The translations under genes and the position numbers were made by a program. Source: JBJKSO01 sp046703825 (GTDB lineage: Bacteria; Chloroflexota; Dormibacteria; Aeolococcales; Bog-877). Taken from it: DNA of 11,949 bases. How positions within the stretch are numbered: the stretch's first letter is position 1; each line of letters starts with the position of its first letter. Below are positions 6,865 to 11,949 of the stretch, one piece after another. Under the pieces are notes generated by a model, which made no database searches, was not told the DNA's origin, and saw nothing but the letters and a program-made list of their open reading frames with translations. The stretch lies in NCBI GenBank assembly GCA_046703825.1, contig JBJKSO010000067.1, positions 1 through 11,949 on the forward strand, read 5' to 3'.

Positions 6865-7803
6865 TCAGGCCTCGGTGATGCGGTCCAGCTCGGCCCAGTC
6901 CTCTTGGCTGGGCCGCCACATAGAGGCCTCGACGTTGGCGCTCAGCTGCTCCAGCCGGGTGGCGCCGGCGATCACGCAGGCTACCGTCGGTTGCCCCAGC
7001 AGAGCCCCGATGCTCACCTGCAGCAGGGTGAGGTCCCGGTCCTCGGCGAAGCCGCGTAGGCGCTCAACAATCTCCCAGTTGCGCGGGTCATCCAGCGCGT
7101 CCGACATCCGCGGCCGCGCCAGCCGGCTGCCGGGCGGCGGGGCCTGACCCCGCAGGTACTTCCCGGTGAGAAGGCCGCTGGCCAAGGGGTAGAAGGGTAG
7201 GAGCCCGATCCTCATTCGGCGCAGTGCCGGGATCAGCTCGCGCTCGGGATTGCGGTAGAGCAGGTTGTAGTGGTCTTGGCTGCTGACCCACTGGGGCAGT
7301 CCCTGCGAGCGGGCCACCCACTGGGAGTCCACCACCCGCCAGGCCTCGAAGTTGGAGCACCCGATCCAGCGCACCTTGCCTTCCTTGACCAGCTCGGCCA
7401 GCGCCCCCAGGGTCTCCTCGATAGGCGTCTCGGGGTCGGGCTCGTGCATCTGCAGCAGGTCGATGTAGTCGGTCCCGAGCCGGGTGAGGCTCTGGTCGAC
7501 GGCGTCGCGGATGTAGCCCGGCGCTCCCCGGCGGAGGTTGGGATCGTCGCCGGAGCGGGGCTTCCCGAACTTGGTGGCGATCAGGACCTCTGAGCGCCGG
7601 CCGGCTAGTGCCGCCCCCAGCAGCCGCTCGCTGGCTCCGCCCCCGTAGACGTCGGCGGTGTCGAAGAAGTTGACCCCGAGCTCGATGGCCCGGGCCACCA
7701 GCGGCCCGACCTGGGAGTCCTCCATGCGGGTGCCAAAGTTGTTGGTGCCCAGCCCCACCTCGGAGACCTCGGGCCCCCGGTCGCCGAGTTGGCGGGTCAG
7801 CAC
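6865..7803 (-). CDS. Aldo/keto reductase
   Basis: A 312-residue NADPH-dependent oxidoreductase of the AKR superfamily (TIM barrel), reducing carbonyl groups of an unknown substrate. The catalytic tetrad is complete: D48 in FFDTAD, Y53 in DVYGGG, K78 in ATKFG and H120 in LLQMHEPD. Other marks are IGCSNFEAW (147-155), the AKR signature around a conserved CSN, and CVIAGATRLEQLSANV (276-291) in the cofactor-binding end. The closest known type is the bacterial aryl-alcohol-dehydrogenase-like group. GTG at 7803 is chosen because the protein then begins VLTRQLG, aligning with the usual MxYRxLG start. It has no Shine-Dalgarno site, but CAATCT ends seven bases before the GTG, the same spacing as at the ABC ATPase. 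It is the first gene of the long minus-strand run and is divergent from the GH15 gene. Confidence 0.93.
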   Translation of the reverse strand: MLTRQLGDRGPEVSEVGLGTNNFGTRMEDSQVGPLVARAIELGVNFFDTADVYGGGASERLLGAALAGRRSEVLIATKFGKPRSGDDPNLRRGAPGYIRDAVDQSLTRLGTDYIDLLQMHEPDPETPIEETLGALAELVKEGKVRWIGCSNFEAWRVVDSQWVARSQGLPQWVSSQDHYNLLYRNPERELIPALRRMRIGLLPFYPLASGLLTGKYLRGQAPPPGSRLARPRMSDALDDPRNWEIVERLRGFAEDRDLTLLQVSIGALLGQPTVACVIAGATRLEQLSANVEASMWRPSQEDWAELDRITEA

Positions 7804-8011
7804 GGGACCAAGATTGCGTCGCGCATCGACCCATTGTGACGGGGAAGGCCGCCACACCCGCGGCCCAGCCTTTGCCACTACGGTTCCGGTCGGCTTTCTG
7901 CCCCTGTGCCAGCATGAGCGGGAGGGGCGATGCCGCTTGTCTGGAGTGAGCAATGCAAGCAGTGGTGTTCCGCGGAGTCGAGCCGGCTCTGGCTGGGGAG
8001 CGATAAGGGAG
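7804..8011. other. Divergent intergenic control region
   Basis: About 200 bases between the divergent aldo/keto reductase and GH15 genes. GC3 bias and protein similarity are lost here, so it is read as non-coding. It should hold promoters for both sides. On the minus strand CAATCT at 7811-7816 is a possible -10 for the reductase. On the plus side no clear -35/-10 pair was found. A Shine-Dalgarno-like GGGAGGGG (7920-7927) precedes ATG at 7930, which opens a frame of only 32 codons (7930-8028); another short frame from ATG 7914 ends at TGA 7947-7949 overlapping an in-frame GTG (7946) of the GH15 frame. Confidence 0.55.
7811..7816 (-). promoter_or_regulatory. Candidate -10 element for a leaderless aldo/keto reductase mRNA
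   Basis: CAATCT on the minus strand, seven bases (TGGTCCC) before GTG at 7803. It differs from TAATCT at the ABC operon by one base and has the same spacing to its start codon. No -35 match is obvious. Weak alone; the repeated arrangement is what supports it. Confidence 0.3.
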
Positions 8012-9829
8012 TTGCACGACAGGGATAAAGATTGGCGCGCCGTCGTGCGCGAGCGCGGCTACTTGCCACTTGCCGAGTACGCGCTTCTGAGCGACTGCCG
8101 CTCTGCTGCCCTGTCGGCAATCGACGGCTCGATCGACTGGTGGGCGACCCCCAACCTGGACTCGGAGCCGGTCTTCAGCGGGCTGCTGGACCCCCAGGAG
8201 GGGGGACACTTCGTGGTAGCTCCAACGGGGCCCTTCAGCGCCTCGCGGCAGTATCTGGGCCACGGCAATGTGCTCCAGACCAGGTTCCGGACCGAACGTG
8301 GCGAAGTGCGCCTCACCGAGGCTTTGAACCTGGGCACGTTCGGACCGCTGCCCTGGAACGAGATGGTCCGGCGGGTCGACGGGATCAGTGGCGCTGTGCC
8401 GATGTGCTGGGACCTCAAGCCTGGGCGCCAATTCGGGCGCGCGGTGCCGGAGGTGGAGCGCAAAGGCGAACTGCTCCTGGTGGAGCTGGGAGAGTTGGCC
8501 CTGTCACTCCGGTTCGCTGACGCCGGCCGGCTCCGGGTCGAAGAGCGGCGGGTTTCCGGGGAGTTCACCACGTCGCCGGGGTCGTCCAGCGTGCTCTCGA
8601 TCACCGCCACCGCGGGCGAACCCCTCTTTTTGCCCAGGCCGGATACCACCGCCAGACGGCTCCTTGACACCGAGAGATCCTGGGAGCGGTGGAGCCGCAA
8701 CATCGAGTACCAGGGCGCCTGGCGGGAGGCGGTGCTGAGGAGCGCGGCGGTGCTGAGGTCCTTGACGATGCAGCAGAACGGCGCGATCGCGGCCGCGGCC
8801 ACCACCTCCCTCCCCGAAGTTTTGGGGGGGAGCAAGAACTGGGACTACCGCTTCTCGTGGGTGAGGGACTCCTCGTTCGCGTTGGAGTCTTTGGTGCGGC
8901 TCGGGCTCCACGAGGAGGTGCAGGCCGCGATTTGCTGGCTCATCAACTCGGTGCGCCCCGGCGCGCCCCGCGTTCACGTTTGCTACGAGCTGAACGGGCG
9001 GGTCCCTGAGCAGGTCGTGGAGCTGGACGCCCCCGGCTACCGGGACAGCCGTCCGGTCATGCTCGGCAACCGCGCGTCCAGCCAGAGCCAGCTCGGCGTG
9101 TACGGAGATTTCATCGACACCGTCTATCGCTACATTCGCCACGGCCACGTGCTAGACCGGGCTACTGCGGAGATGATCGAGTCAATCGCCGATCACTGCA
9201 GCGAGATCTGGCAGGAGAAGGACTCGGGAATGTGGGAGCTGACCGACAAACAGCACTACACCATCTCCAAGATGGGCTGCTGGGTGGCGCTGGACCGCTG
9301 CGTGCAGCTGGCCAATGAGGAGCAGCTGTCACCGAAGCCCGCGGAGCGGTGGCGGCAAGCGCGTGACGATGTCCGCGACTGGATTCGCCGCGAGTGCTGG
9401 TCGGAGGCGAAGTCTGCTTACACGTTCTACGCCGGTACCGAGGACCTTGACGCGGCGGTCCTGCTGGCGGGGCGCACCGGCTTCGACCGCGGCGAGGGCC
9501 TGGCCGGCACCGTGGAGGCGGTTGAGCGGGAGCTGGCGGAGGGGGCTCACGTCTACCGCTACAGCTCGGTGAAGGGCAAGGAGGGCACCTTTTTGGCCTG
9601 CTCCTTCTGGCTGGTGGACGCTCTGGTGCGACTCGGCCGCCTGGACGCGGCCAAGTCCAACATGGATGAGCTGCTCAAGGTTTCCAACGACGTGGGCATC
9701 TTCACGGAGCAGTACGACCCCAGAACGGGCAACCTGCTCGGCAACCTGCCCCAGGCGTTGACCCACCTTGCTTTGATCAACTCTGCGGGCGCCTACTCCG
9801 ACGCGATTTCCAGGAGACGCGAGCTGTGA
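8012..9829 (+). CDS. Glycoside hydrolase family 15 (glucoamylase/trehalase-like)
   Basis: About 605 residues, the usual size of bacterial GH15 enzymes, which release glucose from alpha-glucans or, in some actinobacterial members, split trehalose. The N-terminal beta-sandwich domain opens with the family hallmark EYALLSDCRSAAL and DGSIDWWATPNLDS, and extends to about residue 250; the (alpha/alpha)6 barrel follows. NWDYRFSWVRD (276-286) matches the conserved substrate-site motif. The likely general acid is E409 in GMWELTDKQHY and the general base E566 in FTEQYDPRTGNLLGN. No signal peptide is seen, suggesting an intracellular enzyme. The start is uncertain: TTG 8012 has GGGGAG eleven bases upstream; GTG 7946 and GTG 8045 are alternatives in the same frame. 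The frame continues upstream to 7658, but that is a shadow of the reductase. Its TGA stop overlaps the GTG start of the next gene by four bases. Confidence 0.92.
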   Translation: MHDRDKDWRAVVRERGYLPLAEYALLSDCRSAALSAIDGSIDWWATPNLDSEPVFSGLLDPQEGGHFVVAPTGPFSASRQYLGHGNVLQTRFRTERGEVRLTEALNLGTFGPLPWNEMVRRVDGISGAVPMCWDLKPGRQFGRAVPEVERKGELLLVELGELALSLRFADAGRLRVEERRVSGEFTTSPGSSSVLSITATAGEPLFLPRPDTTARRLLDTERSWERWSRNIEYQGAWREAVLRSAAVLRSLTMQQNGAIAAAATTSLPEVLGGSKNWDYRFSWVRDSSFALESLVRLGLHEEVQAAICWLINSVRPGAPRVHVCYELNGRVPEQVVELDAPGYRDSRPVMLGNRASSQSQLGVYGDFIDTVYRYIRHGHVLDRATAEMIESIADHCSEIWQEKDSGMWELTDKQHYTISKMGCWVALDRCVQLANEEQLSPKPAERWRQARDDVRDWIRRECWSEAKSAYTFYAGTEDLDAAVLLAGRTGFDRGEGLAGTVEAVERELAEGAHVYRYSSVKGKEGTFLACSFWLVDALVRLGRLDAAKSNMDELLKVSNDVGIFTEQYDPRTGNLLGNLPQALTHLALINSAGAYSDAISRRREL

Positions 9830-10167
9830 CGCGGGCTCTGGGCCTTGGCTTGGTAATGGCGAGGCTGGGCTGGTCGCTTTGGCTCATGGCCCGGCCTGAT
9901 GCAATCCTTGAAGCCACCGGAGATCGTCCCACAGCCACCAGCGTCGGCGTCGCCCGGGTTCTGGCGGTGCGACACCTGCTGCAGTCGCTCTATCTGCTGC
10001 GCTTTCGCGGCCGGGTGGCCAGCCGGCTTGGCGCCGGAGCCGATACCGCTCACTCGCTCAGCATGGTCGCCCTGGCGCTCGGCGACCGGCGCTGGCGCCG
10101 AGCCGCGGGTCTCGACGCGGCGATCGCGGCGGGGCTGGCGATCGGTACCAAAAAGCTCTCTCGCTGA
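9826..10167 (+). CDS. Small hydrophobic protein of unknown function, coupled to GH15
   Basis: A 113-residue protein that I cannot assign to a named family. Its GTG start overlaps the GH15 stop in GTGA, a typical sign of translational coupling. Hydrophobic stretches lie near residues 3-22, 72-83 and 92-107, interrupted by arginine-rich turns (RFRGRVASR at 59-67; RRWRR at 87-91), so a small membrane protein with two or three short segments is likely. The segment VARVLAVRHLLQSLYLLR (42-59) resembles the ARxLGxRHLxQ pattern common in small uncharacterised actinobacterial membrane proteins; this is from memory and weak. It ends in TKKLSR. Co-occurrence with GH15 may be a genuine link or only a local arrangement. 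Confidence 0.7.
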   Translation: MTRALGLGLVMARLGWSLWLMARPDAILEATGDRPTATSVGVARVLAVRHLLQSLYLLRFRGRVASRLGAGADTAHSLSMVALALGDRRWRRAAGLDAAIAAGLAIGTKKLSR

Positions 10168-10218
10168 GCGTCAGCGGCCCGCCAAGGCAGCAACCGCGAA
10201 GCGGCACCATTGAGTTCG

Positions 10219-10260
10219 GCGACCGGTCCGGAGCTGCCCAGCGGCGCCCGGACCGGTCGC
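10219..10260. repeat. 13-bp perfect inverted repeat (operator or RNA hairpin)
   Basis: GCGACCGGTCCGG (10219-10231) and CCGGACCGGTCGC (10248-10260) are perfect reverse complements around a 16-base spacer. Each arm also contains the self-complementary octamer GACCGGTC, so the element is at once an inverted and a direct repeat of an 8-bp palindrome, with centres 29 bases apart. The spacer can form a further small stem, GCTG (10233-10236) with CAGC (10239-10242). No T run follows. It could be an operator for a dimeric regulator, or a stable hairpin ending the upstream GH15 transcript. Confidence 0.6.
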
Positions 10261-10266
10261 AGGGAG

Positions 10267-10272
10267 TAAGCT
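10267..10272 (+). promoter_or_regulatory. Candidate -10 element ahead of the tiny arginine-rich frame
   Basis: TAAGCT fits TAnnnT and lies 24 bases before the strong Shine-Dalgarno sequence at 10291. The right arm of the inverted repeat (10248-10260) would fall in the -35 to -10 spacer, consistent with an operator. No TTGACA-like -35 is seen. Speculative. Confidence 0.25.
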
Positions 10273-10290
10273 CGGCCGCACACACCAGCT

Positions 10291-10299
10291 AGGAGGTGA
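10291..10299 (+). promoter_or_regulatory. Near-perfect Shine-Dalgarno sequence
   Basis: AGGAGGTGA is a full nine-base complement of the 16S anti-Shine-Dalgarno end. It is followed by no ATG, GTG or TTG at a normal distance; the only in-frame candidate is CTG at 10305 (eight bases after AGGAGG), with GTG 10296 lying inside the site itself. It is the strongest such site in the window and marks a possible tiny gene. Confidence 0.5.
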
Positions 10300-10376
10300 G
10301 CCGCCTGCGCCGCCTCATCTTTCGTCTGATCCGGATCTTCCTGATGCGCCGCGCGCGCCGACGCCGGCGCTTCTAG
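10296..10376 (+). CDS. Tiny arginine-rich amphipathic peptide (putative)
   Basis: An open frame of 26 codons from GTG 10296, or 23 from CTG 10305, ending in TAG at 10374-10376. The CTG-start product has a hydrophobic first part (LRRLIFRLIRIFLM) and a highly basic tail (RRARRRRRF); 11 of its 23 residues are arginine. Such a composition suits a peptide that binds membrane, RNA or DNA. Support for translation is the near-perfect Shine-Dalgarno sequence at 10291-10299 and the candidate promoter elements upstream. Against it: no normal start codon at the right distance, and GC-rich DNA easily gives arginine-rich frames. Its stop overlaps that of the facing decarboxylase gene within a shared CTAG. 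No family is recognised. Confidence 0.35.
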   Translation: MSRLRRLIFRLIRIFLMRRARRRRRF

Positions 10377-11362
10377 CCGTCGGCGCCCAGCGCGACCGCC
10401 AATTCCCCGCGACGCATCCTGACGGCAATCGTGTCGGCCAATCCCTCCTCCAGCCCCACCTTAGGCCACCAATCCAGGAGATCGCGAGCCCTGGACACGT
10501 CGGGGCACCTTCGCGGCGGGTCGTCATCCGGGAGGGGCGCGAAGTCGATGGCACTGGAGCTGGCGCAGAGGTGGCGAATCAGCTTGGCCAATTCCAGCAT
10601 TGAGGTTTCGCGGGGATGGCCCAGGTTGATCGGCTGGCTCACCCGGGCGTCCGCCACCAGCAGCAACCCGTCGACAAGGTCGCTGACGTGGCATAGGCTG
10701 CGCGTCTGCGAGCCGTCCCCGAACACCGTGATCGGTGCGTTCGCCAGCGCTCGATCGATGAACCTGGGCACCACCCGGCCGTCCCCGGGGGCCATGCCGG
10801 GACCGTAGGTGTTGAAAATGCGCACGATTCGCACACACGCCCCGCGCTGAGCTTCGTACGCCACCGCAATCGCCTCCGCCGCCCGCTTGGCCTCGTCGTA
10901 CATGCTGCGCGGTCCGACTGGATTGACATGGCCCCAGTAGGTCTCCGGCTGGGGATGTACCTCTGGACAGCCGTAGATCTCGCTGGTGGAAGCGAGCAAG
11001 AAGGTTGAGCCGGCAGCGATCGCCCAGTCCAAAGCTCTCATGGTTCCTAGGGTGCCGGCCGCCAGCGTCTCGACGGCCAGGTGCGCGAAGTGCGCGGGTG
11101 TCGCCGGCGACGCCAGGTGGAAGACAACCTCCGCCGGTCCATCGAGCGGCCAGGGCTGGGTGATGTCGTGCTGCAGAAAGCGGAACGCCGGGGCTTTCAA
11201 CAGCGTCCCAAGTTGCAACCCATTGGACGTGCTGAGGTTGTCCAGGCAAACGACCTCGGCGCCGGCTTCCAGTAGGCGACCGCAGAGGTGGTGGCCGATA
11301 AAACCAGCACCGCCGGTGACGACTACGCGCCGCCCGCTCCACGCCGAAGGCAGACCTGGCAA
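10373..11362 (-). CDS. NAD-dependent sugar-nucleotide enzyme, UDP-glucuronate decarboxylase-like (extended SDR)
   Basis: A 329-residue extended short-chain dehydrogenase, most like UDP-glucuronate decarboxylase (UXS), which makes UDP-xylose from UDP-glucuronate. The NAD loop is TGGAGFIG (16-23), followed by D41 in CLDNLSTSN. The active site has STSEIYGCPEVHPQPETYWG (125-144) with S125-T126 and E128, and catalytic Y155 and K159 in SMYDEAKR. The segments VNPVGPRSMYDEAKR, RIFNTYGPGM and GDGSQTRSLCHVSDLVDG (215-232) are strongly UXS-like. A dTDP-glucose dehydratase or epimerase cannot be fully excluded. There is no N-terminal membrane segment, so it is cytosolic. TTG at 11362 is the first start after an in-frame TAA (11375-11377) and no ATG or GTG lies between it and the NAD loop. 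There is no Shine-Dalgarno site; TAACCT ends nine bases upstream, suggesting a leaderless or near-leaderless mRNA. Confidence 0.9.
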   Translation of the reverse strand: MPGLPSAWSGRRVVVTGGAGFIGHHLCGRLLEAGAEVVCLDNLSTSNGLQLGTLLKAPAFRFLQHDITQPWPLDGPAEVVFHLASPATPAHFAHLAVETLAAGTLGTMRALDWAIAAGSTFLLASTSEIYGCPEVHPQPETYWGHVNPVGPRSMYDEAKRAAEAIAVAYEAQRGACVRIVRIFNTYGPGMAPGDGRVVPRFIDRALANAPITVFGDGSQTRSLCHVSDLVDGLLLVADARVSQPINLGHPRETSMLELAKLIRHLCASSSAIDFAPLPDDDPPRRCPDVSRARDLLDWWPKVGLEEGLADTIAVRMRRGELAVALGADG

Positions 11363-11371
11363 CTCGACTCG

Positions 11372-11384
11372 AGGTTAGCGCTAA
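11372..11384 (-). promoter_or_regulatory. Candidate -10 element overlapping a 10-bp palindrome upstream of the decarboxylase
   Basis: TTAGCGCTAA (11375-11384) is a perfect 10-bp palindrome. Its last three bases on the minus strand begin TAACCT (11372-11377), a TAnnnT hexamer nine bases before the TTG start at 11362. A palindrome on the -10 element would be a natural repressor site. Both elements are short and could be chance. Confidence 0.35.
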
Positions 11385-11582
11385 GGCAGAAGGGACGCGG
11401 CGCGCACTTGCGCCTTTGGCAACCGGCAAATGGCTCAAGCCACCCGGGTGGAGAGGTTCGAGGAACGCCTCGCAAGCTCTCGCGAACCTCCGGCCGGTGC
11501 AGTTCCCCTAAGCGGCCTAGTTCCAGGCGCGGGCGGAGAAGAACTAGCAGCAGCCAGCGCCGGGTGCCCTGAACGCGGTGGG
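11385..11582. other. Intergenic region with two inverted repeats
   Basis: About 200 bases between the decarboxylase and the broken HAD gene, with no supported coding frame. GAGGTTCG (11453-11460) pairs with CGAACCTC (11483-11490); inside this pair CGAGG (11459-11463) can alternatively pair with CCTCG (11468-11472). CTAGTTC (11517-11523) pairs with GAACTAG (11541-11547) around 17 bases. The region may hold the end of the HAD transcript and the upstream control region of the decarboxylase. Confidence 0.5.
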
Positions 11583-11949
11583 TCACACCGCCCCGGTTCG
11601 GGGACCGGAAGGCGGAGGCGGTGCGCTTTCCTCCCACAGCGCAAGCCGCACCCCGCTGAGCAGGTCCCACGCCACGCTGGCGCGCCCGGAACCTCCTCCG
11701 GTCGGGTCGCCGAGTCGGGCACCCGGACGACGCCCGGGGCCGCCTCCATGTCCGCACCGGTGTCCCCGATCGTGACGCACTGCTGAACCGGGACCCCGAG
11801 CTCGGTGGCGGCCGCCACCACCATACCGGGCTGTGGTTTGCGACGGCCGCAGCCAGCCTGAGTTCGTGCGGGCAGACCATGAAGGTGTGGGGGGCGCGGT
11901 CCACCACCTTCGGCTGACGCTGGCCAGCGGCCAGCCCGCTGATCGGGGC
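11583..11949 (-). pseudogene. HAD-family phosphatase remnant with two frameshifts, 5-prime end outside the window
   Basis: Reading across three frames on the minus strand restores the C-terminal half of a HAD-IIIA type phosphatase (histidinol-phosphate / heptose-bisphosphate phosphatase-like). The first frame gives APHTFMVCPHE up to about 11863. A one-base shift near 11861 then gives QAGCGRRKPQPGMVVAAA (11809-11860; motif III lysine in RKP) and CVTIGDTGADMEAA with the motif IV aspartates. It continues through SATRPEEVPGAPA. A second one-base shift near 11674-11677 gives VAWDLLSGVRLALWEE, the usual C-terminal helix, and a TGA stop at 11583-11585. Between MEAA and VVRVP about five residues usual in the family appear to be missing, and the segment before PHTFMV also looks shortened. 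Each shift looks like one lost base. Either the gene is decayed or the assembly has indel errors here; the neighbouring genes are intact, which favours real decay. Confidence 0.72.

Noticed and set aside
7658..8011. Upstream extension of the GH15 frame to a 723-residue protein
   Set aside because: Most of the extension is antisense to the aldo/keto reductase gene and lies before the normal GH15 N-terminal hallmark; no signal peptide or extra domain is seen in it.
7930..8028. 32-codon frame with a good Shine-Dalgarno site as a frameshifted start of GH15
   Set aside because: Its product does not resemble a GH15 N-terminus and the GH15 hallmark begins after its stop. It is kept only as a possible leader frame, not called as a gene.
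7088..8431. Minus-strand open frame of 447 codons across the reductase and GH15 start
   Set aside because: It overlaps two well-supported genes in wrong frames and its product is Arg/Gly/Pro-rich with no domain.
11323..11907. Minus-strand open frame of 194 codons as an intact gene
   Set aside because: Only its first residues (around HTFMVCPHE) are meaningful; after about 11862 it loses the HAD motifs, which continue in another frame. It is part of the broken HAD gene.
1..11949. CRISPR array, tRNA, rRNA, transposase or integrase
   Set aside because: No regularly spaced repeats, no cloverleaf-like sequence with conserved tRNA bases, and no recombinase motifs were seen on reading both strands. 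A tRNAscan-SE or Infernal run could confirm this.

Overview
The window is GC-rich DNA with strong G/C bias at third codon positions. It has many GTG and TTG starts, and several genes lack a Shine-Dalgarno site but carry a TAnnnT-like hexamer just upstream of the start codon. Together with the gene content (DrrA/DrrB-type ABC exporter, kumamolisin-like sedolisin, GH15 hydrolase, SAMHD1-like HD protein) this suggests a high-GC Terrabacteria lineage such as Chloroflexota, Dormibacterota or an actinobacterium. The lineage is an inference; there is no rRNA or other marker to fix it. No rRNA, tRNA, CRISPR array, transposase or phage gene was seen.

Layout. (1) 35-544 (+): a small LOG/TIGR00725-type nucleotide-binding protein. 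It converges on a long minus-strand run, and a perfect hairpin at 542-558 holds the stop codons of both facing genes. (2) 556-7803 (-): seven tightly spaced genes, in transcription order aldo/keto reductase, M55 D-aminopeptidase, GNAT acetyltransferase, S53 sedolisin-type peptidase, ABC ATPase, ABC-2 permease and HD-domain phosphohydrolase. A hairpin at 3892-3908 and a possible leaderless promoter suggest a break between the peptidase and the ABC genes. (3) 7804-8011: divergent control region. (4) 8012-10167 (+): a GH15 glucoamylase/trehalase-like enzyme overlapping by 4 bases a small membrane-associated protein of unknown function. (5) 10168-10376: a 13-bp perfect inverted repeat, a -10-like hexamer, a strong Shine-Dalgarno sequence and a tiny arginine-rich open frame. 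(6) 10373-11362 (-): a UDP-glucuronate decarboxylase-like NAD-dependent sugar-nucleotide enzyme. (7) 11375-11582: intergenic DNA with several inverted repeats. (8) 11583-11949 (-): a HAD-family phosphatase broken by two single-base frameshifts and running off the window.

How the genes may work together. The M55 peptidase, acetyltransferase and sedolisin are packed with gaps of 25 and 2 bases and look like a peptide-processing unit. The ATPase and permease form one exporter, since the permease TTG directly follows the ATPase stop. The decarboxylase and the broken HAD phosphatase lie in the same direction and would suit nucleotide-sugar or cell-surface glycan metabolism. GH15 with its small partner would act on alpha-glucans or trehalose.

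The genes are mostly members of known families. The parts least explained by known families are the tiny arginine-rich frame with its inverted repeat, the leaderless-start pattern, and the decayed HAD gene.
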